A DNA stretch of 64,000 bases from Virgibacillus sp. NKC19-3 (GTDB lineage Bacteria; Bacillota; Bacilli; Bacillales; Amphibacillaceae), in NCBI RefSeq assembly GCF_019837165.1, contig NZ_JAGYHC010000001.1, forward strand, positions 2,542,001-2,606,000. The letters run 5' to 3'. Positions 37,649 through 47,061 of this stretch are shown here, piece after piece (the stretch's first letter is position 1; every line of letters begins with the position of its first letter). The notes under the pieces are model-generated. The model did no database searches. It was not told the DNA's origin and saw only the letters and a list, made by a program, of their open reading frames with translations. A program made the position numbers and the translations under genes.

Positions 37649-38281
37649 TTATTCCATATTCGATAAAACAGCGCTGGCGAATAATTTCTCAATGGATTGA
37701 TACTTTTTCTCTACATATAATTGAATTAAATCCATATAAAATGTCTTATCATAATATTGGTTGTTCAATGTATGAGAAAATTCTTCCATTAACTGCCATA
37801 CTTTTGCTAACAAAAGATTCTCCGTTTTTTTACATAAGTAGTGAAAAAATGAGATATGTTTATCATATGGGGGAATTTCAACATTATTTATAATCCGTTG
37901 CAATTCTATTATATCCACTTCAGTTATATGATCAAAAGCTAATTTTGCTGCTTCTTTCTCTAAAAGATTCTTCGTTTGTATTAAGTCATGTTTTATACTA
38001 TTTTCTTGTAAAATAAATGATGATAATAGCTCAACTGTTTGAAAGGGTTGATATATACTTAAAAATGTCCCTTCCCCATGCCTTGTTTCAATAAGCCCCA
38101 ATAATTCCATTGCCCGTAGCGCTTCCCTGATAGAAGATCTACCTGCTTGTAATTTATCAGATAGCTCCCTTTCAGAAGGGAGCTTATCACCTGGTTTTAA
38201 ATCATTGTGATCTATAAATTTTCGTATTTCTTGTAATACTTCCTGATATACTTTCTGTTTTAGTGACATGGACACAGCCAT
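37649..38281 (-). CDS. GntR-family regulator, FadR subfamily
   Basis: Protein of 210 residues. The N-terminal winged helix has KPGDKLPSERELSDKL, GRSSIREALRAMELLGLIETRHGEGTF split by its wing (residues 30-78). An all-helical FCD effector domain follows (DHITEVDIIELQRII, FHYLCKKTENLLLAKVW), with candidate metal or acid-binding His and Asp residues. The ribosome binding site is AAAGGAG. It lies 12 bp after ytsJ and before accDA, and a perfect FadR-type palindrome sits in the ytsJ promoter. It therefore probably autoregulates a malic enzyme/malonyl-CoA unit. The effector is unknown. Confidence 0.88.
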   Translation of the reverse strand: MAVSMSLKQKVYQEVLQEIRKFIDHNDLKPGDKLPSERELSDKLQAGRSSIREALRAMELLGLIETRHGEGTFLSIYQPFQTVELLSSFILQENSIKHDLIQTKNLLEKEAAKLAFDHITEVDIIELQRIINNVEIPPYDKHISFFHYLCKKTENLLLAKVWQLMEEFSHTLNNQYYDKTFYMDLIQLYVEKKYQSIEKLFASAVLSNME

Positions 38282-38293
38282 GATTCACTCCTT

Positions 38294-39535
38294 TTAACCC
38301 TCATTCTCTTTCATTATTAAATTTCTTGTATTTTCAGCAACCGTATCCGGGTCAACTTCGATTCTGGCCACACCTGATTCCATTGCTGCTTTGGCAACAC
38401 CGGCGGCTACATGTGGGGCAACACGAGCGTCAAACGGATTCGGAATCACGTAATCTTCATTGAGCTCCTCATCTGTAATAAGTGCTGCAATAGCATTTGC
38501 CGCTGCCACCTTCATCCTCTCATTTATTCTGGTAGCCCGTACATCCAAGGCACCACGGAAAATGCCTGGAAATGCCAATACATTATTAACCTGGTTAGGA
38601 AAATCAGATCTACCCGTCCCAATTACTTTCGCACCGGATACTTTGGCATCATCCGGTGTAATTTCAGGATCCGGATTTGCCATAGCAAAAATAATCGCGT
38701 CATCACTCATTTTTTCAACCATGTCTTTCGATAACGCTCCAGCAACGGATACACCAAGAAATACATCTGCATCTTCAATCATTTCCTCCAGTGAACCTTC
38801 TTTTTTGGCATTATTGGTGAACTTGGCAACATTATCCTTTACCTCATTCATTCCATAAGATCTACCTTCAAAAATAGCTCCCTTGGAATCACACATTACC
38901 ATCTCACGGACACCAAAATTATATAATAACTTAACAATTGCAATGCCAGCTGCCCCTGCACCATTTGCTACCACCTTAATATCGGAAAAAGATTTTCCAA
39001 CTAGTTTTAATGCATTGATTAATCCAGCAACTGTTACAATAGCTGTTCCATGTTGATCATCATGAAAAATAGGGATATTCGTTTCTTTTTTTAAACGCTC
39101 CTCAATAATAAAGCAGTTCGGTGCTGCAATATCTTCTAAATTAACACCACCAAAAGTTGGCTCCATTAACTTTACCGTGCGTACAATTTCTTCTACATCA
39201 TTTGTATCTAAACAAATGGGAAAAGAATCCACACCGGCAAAATTTTTAAACAACACGGATTTGCCCTCCATAACAGGTAGAGCTGCTTCAGGGCCGATAT
39301 TACCCAGTCCTAGAACCGCGGATCCATCACTTACGACTCCAACCATATTTCCTTTCATCGTATAGTCATATACGGTTTCTTTACGATCATATATTTCTTT
39401 ACAAGGTTCTGCAACACCAGGTGAATAAGCTAAACTTAAATCCTTGGCATTACGTACAGGAACTCTTGATTGCATTGTTAATTTCCCTTTGTTTTCTTTA
39501 TGCATTTGCAAGGCTTCATCTCTCAAGCTGGCCAT
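38294..39535 (-). CDS. ytsJ: NAD(P)-dependent malic enzyme
   Basis: Bacterial malic enzyme of 413 residues (B. subtilis YtsJ is 410) that decarboxylates malate to pyruvate and yields NAD(P)H. Motifs are SLAYSPGVAEPC, the catalytic Lys region in VLFKNFAGVD, IPIFHDDQHGTAIV and the nucleotide fold VANGAGAAGIAI. ATG at 39535 follows AAAGGAG by about 10 nt; the longer frame to 39574 runs into the operator. First gene of the ytsJ-gntR-accD-accA run, adjacent to dnaE as in B. subtilis. Confidence 0.94.
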   Translation of the reverse strand: MASLRDEALQMHKENKGKLTMQSRVPVRNAKDLSLAYSPGVAEPCKEIYDRKETVYDYTMKGNMVGVVSDGSAVLGLGNIGPEAALPVMEGKSVLFKNFAGVDSFPICLDTNDVEEIVRTVKLMEPTFGGVNLEDIAAPNCFIIEERLKKETNIPIFHDDQHGTAIVTVAGLINALKLVGKSFSDIKVVANGAGAAGIAIVKLLYNFGVREMVMCDSKGAIFEGRSYGMNEVKDNVAKFTNNAKKEGSLEEMIEDADVFLGVSVAGALSKDMVEKMSDDAIIFAMANPDPEITPDDAKVSGAKVIGTGRSDFPNQVNNVLAFPGIFRGALDVRATRINERMKVAAANAIAALITDEELNEDYVIPNPFDARVAPHVAAGVAKAAMESGVARIEVDPDTVAENTRNLIMKENEG

Positions 39536-39587
39536 ATTTTTAAATCGCTCCTTTTGAAGTAGAAATAATAGCATGTATAAGTCCGGG

Positions 39588-39643
39588 GGGTGGTCAGACC
39601 ACCCTTAACTCCTTTATTATAACAGATGGGGTTTCACTGTAAA
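39588..39643 (-). promoter_or_regulatory. ytsJ promoter with FadR-type operator
   Basis: On the minus strand, TTTACA (39643-39638), a 16-bp spacer and TATAAT (39621-39616) form a promoter. Ten to twelve bp downstream lies the palindrome GGGTGGTCAGACCACCC (39604-39588), whose core TGGTCAGACCA fits the FadR-subfamily pattern TGGTNNNACCA. A repressor there would overlap the transcription start. Confidence 0.7.
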
Positions 39644-39653
39644 GGAAGAAAAT

Positions 39654-42600
39654 TCACTTTTCCAAAACAACATTTACTTTCCCGAAATACGTTGACAGTG
39701 ATTTTATACATTCCGAGTTCGGGTTAATGGAATAGTTATCTGCCAATTTATACGTCTTTTTGCTTCCTTCATGATGAATAATAATCGATGTACTTCCAGG
39801 ATAAAGACTTGCGATTCGATGAATTTCCTGAAGTGCATGTTCATTATTTTCACCTGTTAACTTTATAAATAAATGCTTGTTATCACCCGATTTCAATTCA
39901 TATTCATCAAATGGTTGAATTTCTGACAGTTGCCATTGAATACGATTATTTCTGGATTCGACTTTCCCCTTTAACAGGATGATCATTTCTTCTTGAAGCC
40001 ATGTACTGGAATCTCGATATAATTCCGGGAAAACGACAGCTTCCATGTCACCTGTCTCATCTCCAATCGTGATAAAAGCCATTGGGTCCCCTCGTTTAGT
40101 ACGGATTATTTTCATTGTTTGCACAATCGCTGCGCTTTTTATATGCCGTCTTCCAACTAACCTTCTGGCATGATTAATCGAAATATAACCATTTGCCCGT
40201 AGCTTGTTTCTATACGCTGTTAATGGGTGGCTGGACACATATATACCAAGAAGTTCTTTTTCGTCTGCTAATTTTTTCACTACGCTGAAATCCTTGGCAG
40301 CTTCATAGCTTGTCTCAAGCTCAATTTGTTCCTGAAATGAAGCCGGCTGATCATTGAATTCGCCAAACAGTTCCCCTTGTTCTATAGCATGATCAATGGA
40401 TGCCACGAGACTTGCTCTATTTGGGTATAGTTCATCGAAGGCACCTGCCGTGATAAGAAGCTCCAATGCACCCCGATTAACGGTTTTTAATGAAACACGC
40501 AAACAGAAGTCGAATAAATTTTTAAACGGACCTTGCTTACGTACCGTAATAATTTCTTTCATTACCTGGTTCCCGATTCCCTTGATGCTTAAAAGCCCCA
40601 TCCGAATACCCTTTCCTTCTACCGAAAACGTCCCATAACTTGCATTAATGGATGGTGGAAGCGGGCTGATATTGAATTCTTTCACCTCTTTCATATACGC
40701 GTTTACCTTATCCTGCTGATTTGCAACAGAGCTAAGCAGGGCAGCAAAGAAGTGAGACGGATAATGTGCTTTTAAATAACTGAGTTGATATGAAATTTTG
40801 CTATAAGCTACAGCATGACTTCGATTAAAACCATAATTGGAGAATTTTACTATCCAGGCAAAAATCTCTTCCGCTATGGACTTTTCATAGCCATTTTGCA
40901 TACAGCCATTTACGAAGGCGGTCCTTTGTTCATCCATTACGTCTTGCTGTTTTTTACTAACAGCACGTCGCAGTATATCCGCTTTTCCAAGTGAAAAGCC
41001 GGCAATTTTACTAGCAATCTGCATGATTTGTTCTTGATAGACCAAAACACCGTAAGTACGCTCCAAAATTGGCTTCAAATCTGGATGTGGATAAGTAATT
41101 CTTTCCCGTTCATATTTACGATTGATATAGGTTGAAATAAAATCCATCGGACCGGGGCGAAACAAAGCATTAACCGCTACAATATCTTCAAATGTAGAGG
41201 GGCTTAATTGTTTAAGGACATTTTTCATACCTTGTGATTCCAGTTGAAAAACACCATTTGTCTTGCCGGTTTGCAAGAGGGCAAACGTTTTCTGATCGTT
41301 TCCTGGAATCATATCCAGTGATAGCTTTTTATTCCCTGTATGATTTATCGATCGGATAATTCGCTCTAATAATGTCAAGTTGCGCAGACCAAGAAAATCG
41401 ATTTTTAATAAACCCAGTTCCTCCAGATCGTTCATGGGGTATTGTGTTAAATTCGTATTGTTTGCTCCAAGCGTTAGTGGAATATGTTCCATCAAAGGTC
41501 GCTCGCTAATCACAACGCCTGCTGCATGCGTAGAGATATGTCTTGGCAATCCTTCCAGCTTTGTAGCTACCCGAAATAAAGCCTTCAATTTTTCTGATTG
41601 CTTCAAATAATACGTTAAGTCCTCAGACTGCTTAACAAGGTCTGTAATCCGTTTGTTCTGAGAAAGTGGGATGTGTTTTAATATAAAAGCAGCATCCCGC
41701 TCATCAACATCCATTGTTTTCATTAACTCACGAAGTATGGACCGGGCAGCAAACGTACCAAATGTGATAATTTGCGCAACATGTTCTTCCCCGTACTTAC
41801 TTCGAACATAGTCAATCACCTCATCACGTCTATCATCCGAAAAATCAATATCTATATCAGGCATGGTTAGTCGCTCCGGATTAAGAAAACGTTCAAATAA
41901 CAAATCATATTTAATTGGATCCACATCCGTTATTCCCAGTACATACGCCACAAGCGAGCCCGCTGCGGAACCTCTTCCTGGTCCAACCAGTATATGATTC
42001 TCTTTTGCATAACCAATAAAATCGGCAACAATCAAAAAGTAATCACTAAACTGCATGGATTGAATAACTTTTAGTTCATAATGTAGGCGATCTTCAACCT
42101 TTTCTGCATTTCCTTCGTATTTTTGATGTAGATGTTCCCAACATTTTTTCTTCAAGTAAGCATGTGCATCCATTTCTTCCGGTACAGGATAAGTTGGAAT
42201 CATATGTTGATTGAAATCGAATGTTACATGGCATTTTTCAGCAATAGCCTCTGTCTCTTTTACTACTTGCGGCCAAGAGGAAAATAATTGTTCCATTTCA
42301 AAAGGGGGGCGCAAATAATTCTGGCCCGCCCCTGCATCCGTATTCCGCATATCCCAATGATCTCCATTTTTCATTGCTTGCAGGCAATCATACGCGATAT
42401 CATCCTTTTCATTTAAATACCGAACGTCATTAATCGCAACAACAGGAATGTTATACGTTTCCTGAAAAGCTTGTAATGGTTGTTGCATACGCTGTTCATG
42501 TTCCATTCCATGATCCTGAACTCCTAAATAAAAATCACCTGCTTGAGTTAGGTTTTTCCATGTGTTTAAATAAGCCAACACTTTATCATGGTTTTGAGTT

Positions 42601-43004
42601 TCCAATAAGTTCGCGAGCTTCTCATTACTTGCTGGTAAAATACAAATAAGCTCTTCCATATAATCATACAATTCTTCTGCTTTGACACTTGTCACTTTCA
42701 GACGCTGTATATATGTACTGATTTTAACAAGTGAACGATATCCTTTATTTGATTTTGCCAAAAGAACACAAGTTTGAATATCTTCCTGATCATCCATAGT
42801 ATGTACAATCATCCCAATGATTGGCTCTATTCCATTACTTTTACAAGCTTTATAAAAAGGTATCACACCATACAGCACCTGTTCATCTGTAAGTGCCAGT
42901 GCTTCGAGTTTTAATTCTTTCGCTTTCTCTACTAATTTTTCGATTGTAATCGTGCTATTCATTAGGCTATAGCCACTTCTGATCTGCAAATGTGTATATG
43001 CCAT
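39654..43004 (-). CDS. dnaE: DNA polymerase III alpha subunit DnaE
   Basis: Replicative polymerase of 1116 residues, the DnaE1/DnaE3 class used for lagging-strand primer extension in Firmicutes. It has an N-terminal PHP domain (LQIRSGYSLMNSTITIEKLV), the catalytic aspartates in TMPDIDIDFSDDRRDEVIDY near residue 400, and AVSKKQQDVMDEQR and NYGFNRSHAVAYSKISYQ (fingers) split across the palm. An OB-fold domain lies near 960-1050. The ribosome binding site is GGCGGG. The catalytic metal His set of the PHP domain looks altered, so proofreading is doubtful. Confidence 0.96.
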   Translation of the reverse strand: MAYTHLQIRSGYSLMNSTITIEKLVEKAKELKLEALALTDEQVLYGVIPFYKACKSNGIEPIIGMIVHTMDDQEDIQTCVLLAKSNKGYRSLVKISTYIQRLKVTSVKAEELYDYMEELICILPASNEKLANLLETQNHDKVLAYLNTWKNLTQAGDFYLGVQDHGMEHEQRMQQPLQAFQETYNIPVVAINDVRYLNEKDDIAYDCLQAMKNGDHWDMRNTDAGAGQNYLRPPFEMEQLFSSWPQVVKETEAIAEKCHVTFDFNQHMIPTYPVPEEMDAHAYLKKKCWEHLHQKYEGNAEKVEDRLHYELKVIQSMQFSDYFLIVADFIGYAKENHILVGPGRGSAAGSLVAYVLGITDVDPIKYDLLFERFLNPERLTMPDIDIDFSDDRRDEVIDYVRSKYGEEHVAQIITFGTFAARSILRELMKTMDVDERDAAFILKHIPLSQNKRITDLVKQSEDLTYYLKQSEKLKALFRVATKLEGLPRHISTHAAGVVISERPLMEHIPLTLGANNTNLTQYPMNDLEELGLLKIDFLGLRNLTLLERIIRSINHTGNKKLSLDMIPGNDQKTFALLQTGKTNGVFQLESQGMKNVLKQLSPSTFEDIVAVNALFRPGPMDFISTYINRKYERERITYPHPDLKPILERTYGVLVYQEQIMQIASKIAGFSLGKADILRRAVSKKQQDVMDEQRTAFVNGCMQNGYEKSIAEEIFAWIVKFSNYGFNRSHAVAYSKISYQLSYLKAHYPSHFFAALLSSVANQQDKVNAYMKEVKEFNISPLPPSINASYGTFSVEGKGIRMGLLSIKGIGNQVMKEIITVRKQGPFKNLFDFCLRVSLKTVNRGALELLITAGAFDELYPNRASLVASIDHAIEQGELFGEFNDQPASFQEQIELETSYEAAKDFSVVKKLADEKELLGIYVSSHPLTAYRNKLRANGYISINHARRLVGRRHIKSAAIVQTMKIIRTKRGDPMAFITIGDETGDMEAVVFPELYRDSSTWLQEEMIILLKGKVESRNNRIQWQLSEIQPFDEYELKSGDNKHLFIKLTGENNEHALQEIHRIASLYPGSTSIIIHHEGSKKTYKLADNYSINPNSECIKSLSTYFGKVNVVLEK

Positions 43005-43082
43005 CGTATCCCGCCTTTTTCGTCTATTTCTATTATAACAATCTACTCAAGCCGTGCACATGGATTGCTTCTTCAAAAACTA

Positions 43083-43111
43083 TCATAACTCGTCCACTAC
43101 GTTCATAAAAT
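43083..43111 (+). promoter_or_regulatory. Sigma-E-like promoter of ytrHI
   Basis: TCATAAC (-35, 43083-43089), a 14-bp spacer and CATAAAAT (-10, 43104-43111) match 5 of 7 and 7 of 8 positions of the sigma-E consensus. In B. subtilis ytrHI is transcribed by sigma-E in the mother cell. Confidence 0.5.
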
Positions 43112-43146
43112 GTAAGGAATAAGCCTCTGGAAGGGGTAATGAACAT

Positions 43147-43482
43147 ATGGTCGATGAACGTTTTTTCGCTTCTTTTATTCATTGTTACTTTATTGCATTC
43201 GGTGTCATTATTGGTGGAGCTATCATCGGCAGTATTGGAGAATTTGCTACAGGCAATGCGCCGCTAACCTCTATTGGACGAATTGCTAAAAACTTACGCA
43301 TATGGGCGATTGTTGCAGCAATTGGAGGCACATTTGATGCCATTGCTAATTTTGAAAGAGGCCTCTTTGACGGTTCAACAATGGATATATTTAAACAGGC
43401 ATTTTTAATATTATCAGCAATGGGTGGCGTTAAAACAGCAATCACATTACTGGAATGGCTCATCCAGGAGGATATCACTTAA
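43147..43482 (+). CDS. ytrH: Sporulation membrane protein YtrH
   Basis: Small membrane protein of 111 residues with about three helices (FGVIIGGAIIGSIGEF, IWAIVAAIGGTFDAI, the latter preceding an amphipathic stretch, and a C-terminal helix). It matches YtrH, needed for efficient sporulation. It is divergent from dnaE and overlaps ytrI at TAATG, so the two are translationally coupled. The synteny dnaE-ytrH-ytrI-nrnA is as in B. subtilis. Confidence 0.9.
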   Translation: MVDERFFASFIHCYFIAFGVIIGGAIIGSIGEFATGNAPLTSIGRIAKNLRIWAIVAAIGGTFDAIANFERGLFDGSTMDIFKQAFLILSAMGGVKTAITLLEWLIQEDIT

Positions 43483-43988
43483 TGCATATTCCTCCTTATC
43501 ATAAAAAAGCAACATGGCAACGTTTTTTTATCGGAACTGTTATTGGTGCCATTCTATCCTATGGTATTTATCTCTATATGTATGGCTCCTTATATGAACA
43601 ACTCTTGGAAGAAAACCTTGAACTGGAAGCGGAAGTGACAGAATTAGAAAAACAAAACGAAGCATTAACACAGGATAAAGAAGATTTAGATGAACAAAAA
43701 GAGCAGGAAATAACCGTGGAAACAATTGAAATAACCATTACAAACGAGAATGAGTTACGCCTTGATAGACTCATTGTCCATCAATTGGAGGAACTAATTA
43801 ATGAGGAAATCAATCATCTGATCGGAGAGAATGTTACCATCATTGACGAGAGCAGTCAGCTATTACGCTCAAGTATTGAAAACAAAGGATTTTCCGTTGA
43901 TGACTTTACGTATTACTTTGATGTAACACAACTAACGATTTCACGAAACATGATACTAACAGTTGAAGCAAAGCTGACGGACGAGTAG
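43482..43988 (+). CDS. ytrI: Sporulation protein YtrI
   Basis: Protein of 168 residues with one N-terminal transmembrane helix (FIGTVIGAILSYGIYLYMYG), then a coiled coil rich in Glu, Leu and Gln (LLEENLELEAEVTELEKQ region, residues 42-80), and a C-terminal domain. ATG at 43482 overlaps the ytrH stop (TAATG) and follows AGGAGG within ytrH. The frame open upstream is only an extension into ytrH. B. subtilis YtrI is a sigma-E-dependent sporulation protein; its molecular role is unknown. Confidence 0.9.
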   Translation: MHIPPYHKKATWQRFFIGTVIGAILSYGIYLYMYGSLYEQLLEENLELEAEVTELEKQNEALTQDKEDLDEQKEQEITVETIEITITNENELRLDRLIVHQLEELINEEINHLIGENVTIIDESSQLLRSSIENKGFSVDDFTYYFDVTQLTISRNMILTVEAKLTDE

Positions 43989-44006
43989 TTGGATAAATAC
44001 AGAACT

Positions 44007-44046
44007 GCTGATTCCAAGCCTTAAGGGTTGGATCAGCATTCTTTTA
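44007..44046 (+). terminator. Terminator after ytrI
   Basis: TGCTGAT.CCAA.CC/GG.TTGGATCAGCA arms (44007-44038) are followed by TTCTTTTATTT on the plus strand. It overlaps the 3' end of convergent nrnA. Confidence 0.8.
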
Positions 44047-44991
44047 TTTGGTGAACATTCTACAAACCTCATCTAAATCTTTGATAACAGCTTCTGTCTC
44101 CTCCCATGTTTCAACAGACGCTCCTGAAGCCATTGGATGTCCTCCACCATTGTATTTTGCAGCGATTTTATTTATGGCCGGACCTTTGGATCGCAGGCGT
44201 ACGCGTATCACATTTTCTTCCTCCACAAAAATAACCCACGCACAAATGCCTTCAACATCTCCCAATGAACCAACCAACTGTCCAGTTTCTGCTGGTTTTA
44301 ATCCATATTCATCTAAAATTTCCTTCGTCAATGTAACAGAACTCATTCCAGATGGCGATAGCGTAAAATGCTGCATGATGTACCCTTTAAGTCTCACAAT
44401 ATTATCTTTCATACTATAAATGCCATCATACAGAGCTGGACGATCAAATTCAAATGACACCAATTCTGATGCATATTGGAATGTCTTTTGCGTTGTGCTT
44501 GGAAATAGGAATCTTCCTGTATCTCCTACAATTCCAGCATACAGAAGACGTGCACTTTCATTATTCAGCTTAAACCCCGCTTCCTTACCATGGAGATATA
44601 ATTCATAAATCATCTCACTTGTTGAACTTGCATCTGTATCCACCCACAATAAATCTCCAAACGGATCTACATTTGGATGATGATCGATTTTAATCAGTTT
44701 CGTACCCAGATGGTAGCGTTCGTCTGAAATTCGTGGAGCATTTGCGGTATCACAAGCTATAATGAGCGCATTTTCATATATCTGGTCGTCTATCTGATCC
44801 ATCCTTATCAAAAATGATAAACTGGGCTCTTCTTCTCCAACTACATACACATTTTTATTTGGAAATGAATACTTAATCAGTTCCTTCAAGCCACCTTGAG
44901 ACCCTAACGCATCCGGGTCCGGACGAACATGCCTGTGTATAATAATCGTATCATACATTTTAATTGAATGAATAATTTGTCGAATGCTCAT
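44044..44991 (-). CDS. nrnA: NanoRNase/pAp phosphatase, DHH family
   Basis: DHH/DHHA1 phosphoesterase of 315 residues that degrades 2-5-mer RNAs and dephosphorylates 3'-phosphoadenosine 5'-phosphate. The metal site comprises HRHVRPDPDALGSQGG near residue 19, CDTAN, and IDHHPNVDPFG (DHH) near residue 101. The C-terminal DHHA1 motif GGGHPMASGA is near 284. The ribosome binding site is AAGGGG. Synteny with ytrI and ytpI supports NrnA (YtqI). Confidence 0.94.
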   Translation of the reverse strand: MSIRQIIHSIKMYDTIIIHRHVRPDPDALGSQGGLKELIKYSFPNKNVYVVGEEEPSLSFLIRMDQIDDQIYENALIIACDTANAPRISDERYHLGTKLIKIDHHPNVDPFGDLLWVDTDASSTSEMIYELYLHGKEAGFKLNNESARLLYAGIVGDTGRFLFPSTTQKTFQYASELVSFEFDRPALYDGIYSMKDNIVRLKGYIMQHFTLSPSGMSSVTLTKEILDEYGLKPAETGQLVGSLGDVEGICAWVIFVEEENVIRVRLRSKGPAINKIAAKYNGGGHPMASGASVETWEETEAVIKDLDEVCRMFTK

Positions 44992-45083
44992 TATTATTCC
45001 CCTTATTCTTTTTAAATTGCTAGCTAAAACGATAAAAACAAGTTACAATAAAGACGAATGTCACTAGTTTTAGGAGAGATAAG

Positions 45084-45374
45084 ATGTTTATTTTCCCAAT
45101 TATTATCGTGCTTTCAGCTGTTTTATATGTATATTATAAAGTTGCTATTCTTAAAAGTGAAGACGGACTAACACAAGCCTATTTTAACGGAAAATCCCGT
45201 TTATGTCTTGGAAGTTTAGTTTTCTTTTTCGGTATAAATCAATACATTTTCTACCAGACAAGAATCTCTTTATTTATCGGTATCATTTTCGTTCTACTTG
45301 GTGGCTTCCTTCTTTATGACGCTGTCAAAGAAGTGAAGCATTACCGGAACGAATGGAAACGCCTAAATGCATAA
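45084..45374 (+). CDS. ytpI: YtpI family membrane protein
   Basis: Protein of 96 residues with three predicted helices (MFIFPIIIVLSAVLYVYYKV, LVFFFGINQYIFYQT, FIGIIFVLLGGFLLYDAV). Size, topology and position between nrnA and ytoI match YtpI, a protein of unknown function. The ribosome binding site is AGGAGAG. Repeat copy B follows directly. Confidence 0.88.
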   Translation: MFIFPIIIVLSAVLYVYYKVAILKSEDGLTQAYFNGKSRLCLGSLVFFFGINQYIFYQTRISLFIGIIFVLLGGFLLYDAVKEVKHYRNEWKRLNA

Positions 45375-45408
45375 AATATTTCAATCTGATTGATCACAGT
45401 TTCTTAAA

Positions 45409-45670
45409 GGGGCTGGGACAAAAGTGTTTTTAACGAATAAATTCCGAATATACATCGCTTCGGAAATACACTTCGCGCACCTAAGGGCGGCTGGTGAGCC
45501 CCCTTCGTGGCGCGCGCACTTGCAAGATTCACTTAGGCCTTGCCTCTCATCTTCGTGTGTTTCCTCCGCCGGTAGTAGGTTTGAAATATCACAACCCCTC
45601 GCCAGTTCGGGCAGCAAAGGGCGGTTACAGCAAATCATCACGACGTCGCAGTTTATATCCTTTGTGCTAA
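45409..45670. repeat. Mosaic intergenic repeat, copy B
   Basis: The left end GGGGCTGGGACAAAAG and inner ATTCCGA..ACATCGCTTCGGAA match copy A. The middle (GGAAATACACTTCGC to GTGTTTCCTCCGC) matches the right module of copy D inverted. The tail (CCTCGCCAGTT..GGGCAG) matches copy C. It fills the gap between ytpI and ytoI; small open frames in it look spurious. Confidence 0.8.
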
Positions 45671-45681
45671 AAGCAATGGGC

Positions 45682-46989
45682 CTACCGGTAAATCAGTTGG
45701 GCCATGATTAAACCCTTTCCTACAATTCTTCGCTCATTGTATACTTCTACATCCATTTTAGCATACATACGGCCAGCTTCCAGAATTTTTGGCTTAATGG
45801 TCAAATGGCTATCTATTTGCACTGGTTTAATAAAAAATACCGTTAAGTTTTCAACAACCATATCTCCCTTTTTTCGATAAGCTAATAATCTGCTGCTGGC
45901 TTCTGTTATCAGGGATGTGAATACCCCGTTTGATAAGGTGCCCAGTTGGTTTGTCATTTGCGGGCTTACCACTGTTTGGAAGATTGTTTCTTCATCCTCT
46001 GAAGCGACAAGATTTGCTGCAACAATGTCGTCTATTGTCTCCCCGATTTGTGGTTGGCGTTGAACTTGCTGCAGGGCTTTTAACACATCTTGTCTTGTAA
46101 TAATTCCAAGCAACTTATCTGCTTGTTCAACAACTGGAACCATTTCAATTCCTTCCCAAACCATCATATGTGCTACAGATGCAAGCGACGTCTTTTCTTG
46201 AACAGCTAGGGGAGCTTTACTCATTACCTTTTCGATGAGGACATCACTGTCCTTACCAATAATATCTTTGGACGTTACCATGCCAATCACTTGTTTTTTT
46301 TCATCTACAACAGGAAATCTTGTATGTGTTGACTGCTCATTAAGCTCATACCATTGTTTAATGGTATCTTTGGCATTTAAATAAAAAGCTTCCTCAAAGG
46401 GGGTGAAAATATCTCCCACAAAAACGATTTCCTTTTTGATTAATTGATCATAGATGGCACGGTTTATCATTGTCGCAACCGTAAAGGAATCGTAACTAGT
46501 TGATAAAATTGGCAATTTCCTCTCATCAGCCAAACGTTTTATGTGATCTTCTGTATCAAATCCACCAGTAATTAAAACTGCTGCGCCCTCGTTCAGTGCT
46601 AATTCATGTGCTTTTACGCGGTTTCCAACAATTAATAGCGAATCCGCTTCCGTATAGCGCATCATCGCATCCAGTTCCATCGCACCAATGACAAATTTAT
46701 TTAACGTTTTATGCAGCCCTTCCCTTCCACCTAACACTTGTCCATCAATAATATTTATCACTTCAGCAAATGTTAATCGTTCGAAATTCTCTTTCTTTTT
46801 TTGTTCAATTCGAATGGTACCAACACGTTCTATTGTACTAACAATTCCTTGGTTTTCTGCTTCTTTAATTGCCCGATATGCTGTGCCATCACTAACATGT
46901 AAGCTTTTCGCAATTTGTCTTACAGATATTTTATTTCCTACCGGAAGAGCAATAATATGTTGAATAATTTGTTCATGTTTCGTTGCCAA
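45682..46989 (-). CDS. ytoI: CBS-domain regulator-like protein YtoI
   Basis: Protein of 435 residues. It has an N-terminal helix-turn-helix (ISVRQIAKSLHVSDGTAYRAIKEAE), a DRTGG-type domain (about 80-180), a pair of CBS domains (TSKDIIGK, ITRQDVLKALQ), and a C-terminal hotdog thioesterase-like domain. CBS pairs usually bind adenine nucleotides. I chose TTG at 46989 (MATKHEQII), preceded by GGTGG at 6 nt, over a longer frame to 47034. The role is unknown; it is conserved next to ytpI in Bacillaceae. Confidence 0.88.
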   Translation of the reverse strand: MATKHEQIIQHIIALPVGNKISVRQIAKSLHVSDGTAYRAIKEAENQGIVSTIERVGTIRIEQKKKENFERLTFAEVINIIDGQVLGGREGLHKTLNKFVIGAMELDAMMRYTEADSLLIVGNRVKAHELALNEGAAVLITGGFDTEDHIKRLADERKLPILSTSYDSFTVATMINRAIYDQLIKKEIVFVGDIFTPFEEAFYLNAKDTIKQWYELNEQSTHTRFPVVDEKKQVIGMVTSKDIIGKDSDVLIEKVMSKAPLAVQEKTSLASVAHMMVWEGIEMVPVVEQADKLLGIITRQDVLKALQQVQRQPQIGETIDDIVAANLVASEDEETIFQTVVSPQMTNQLGTLSNGVFTSLITEASSRLLAYRKKGDMVVENLTVFFIKPVQIDSHLTIKPKILEAGRMYAKMDVEVYNERRIVGKGLIMAQLIYR

Positions 46990-47061
46990 TTGTTGCCACC
47001 AACTTTCAAACTGTACTAGTATATGAATTACCATTTATTATACAGTTGAGTTGGTATAAAC

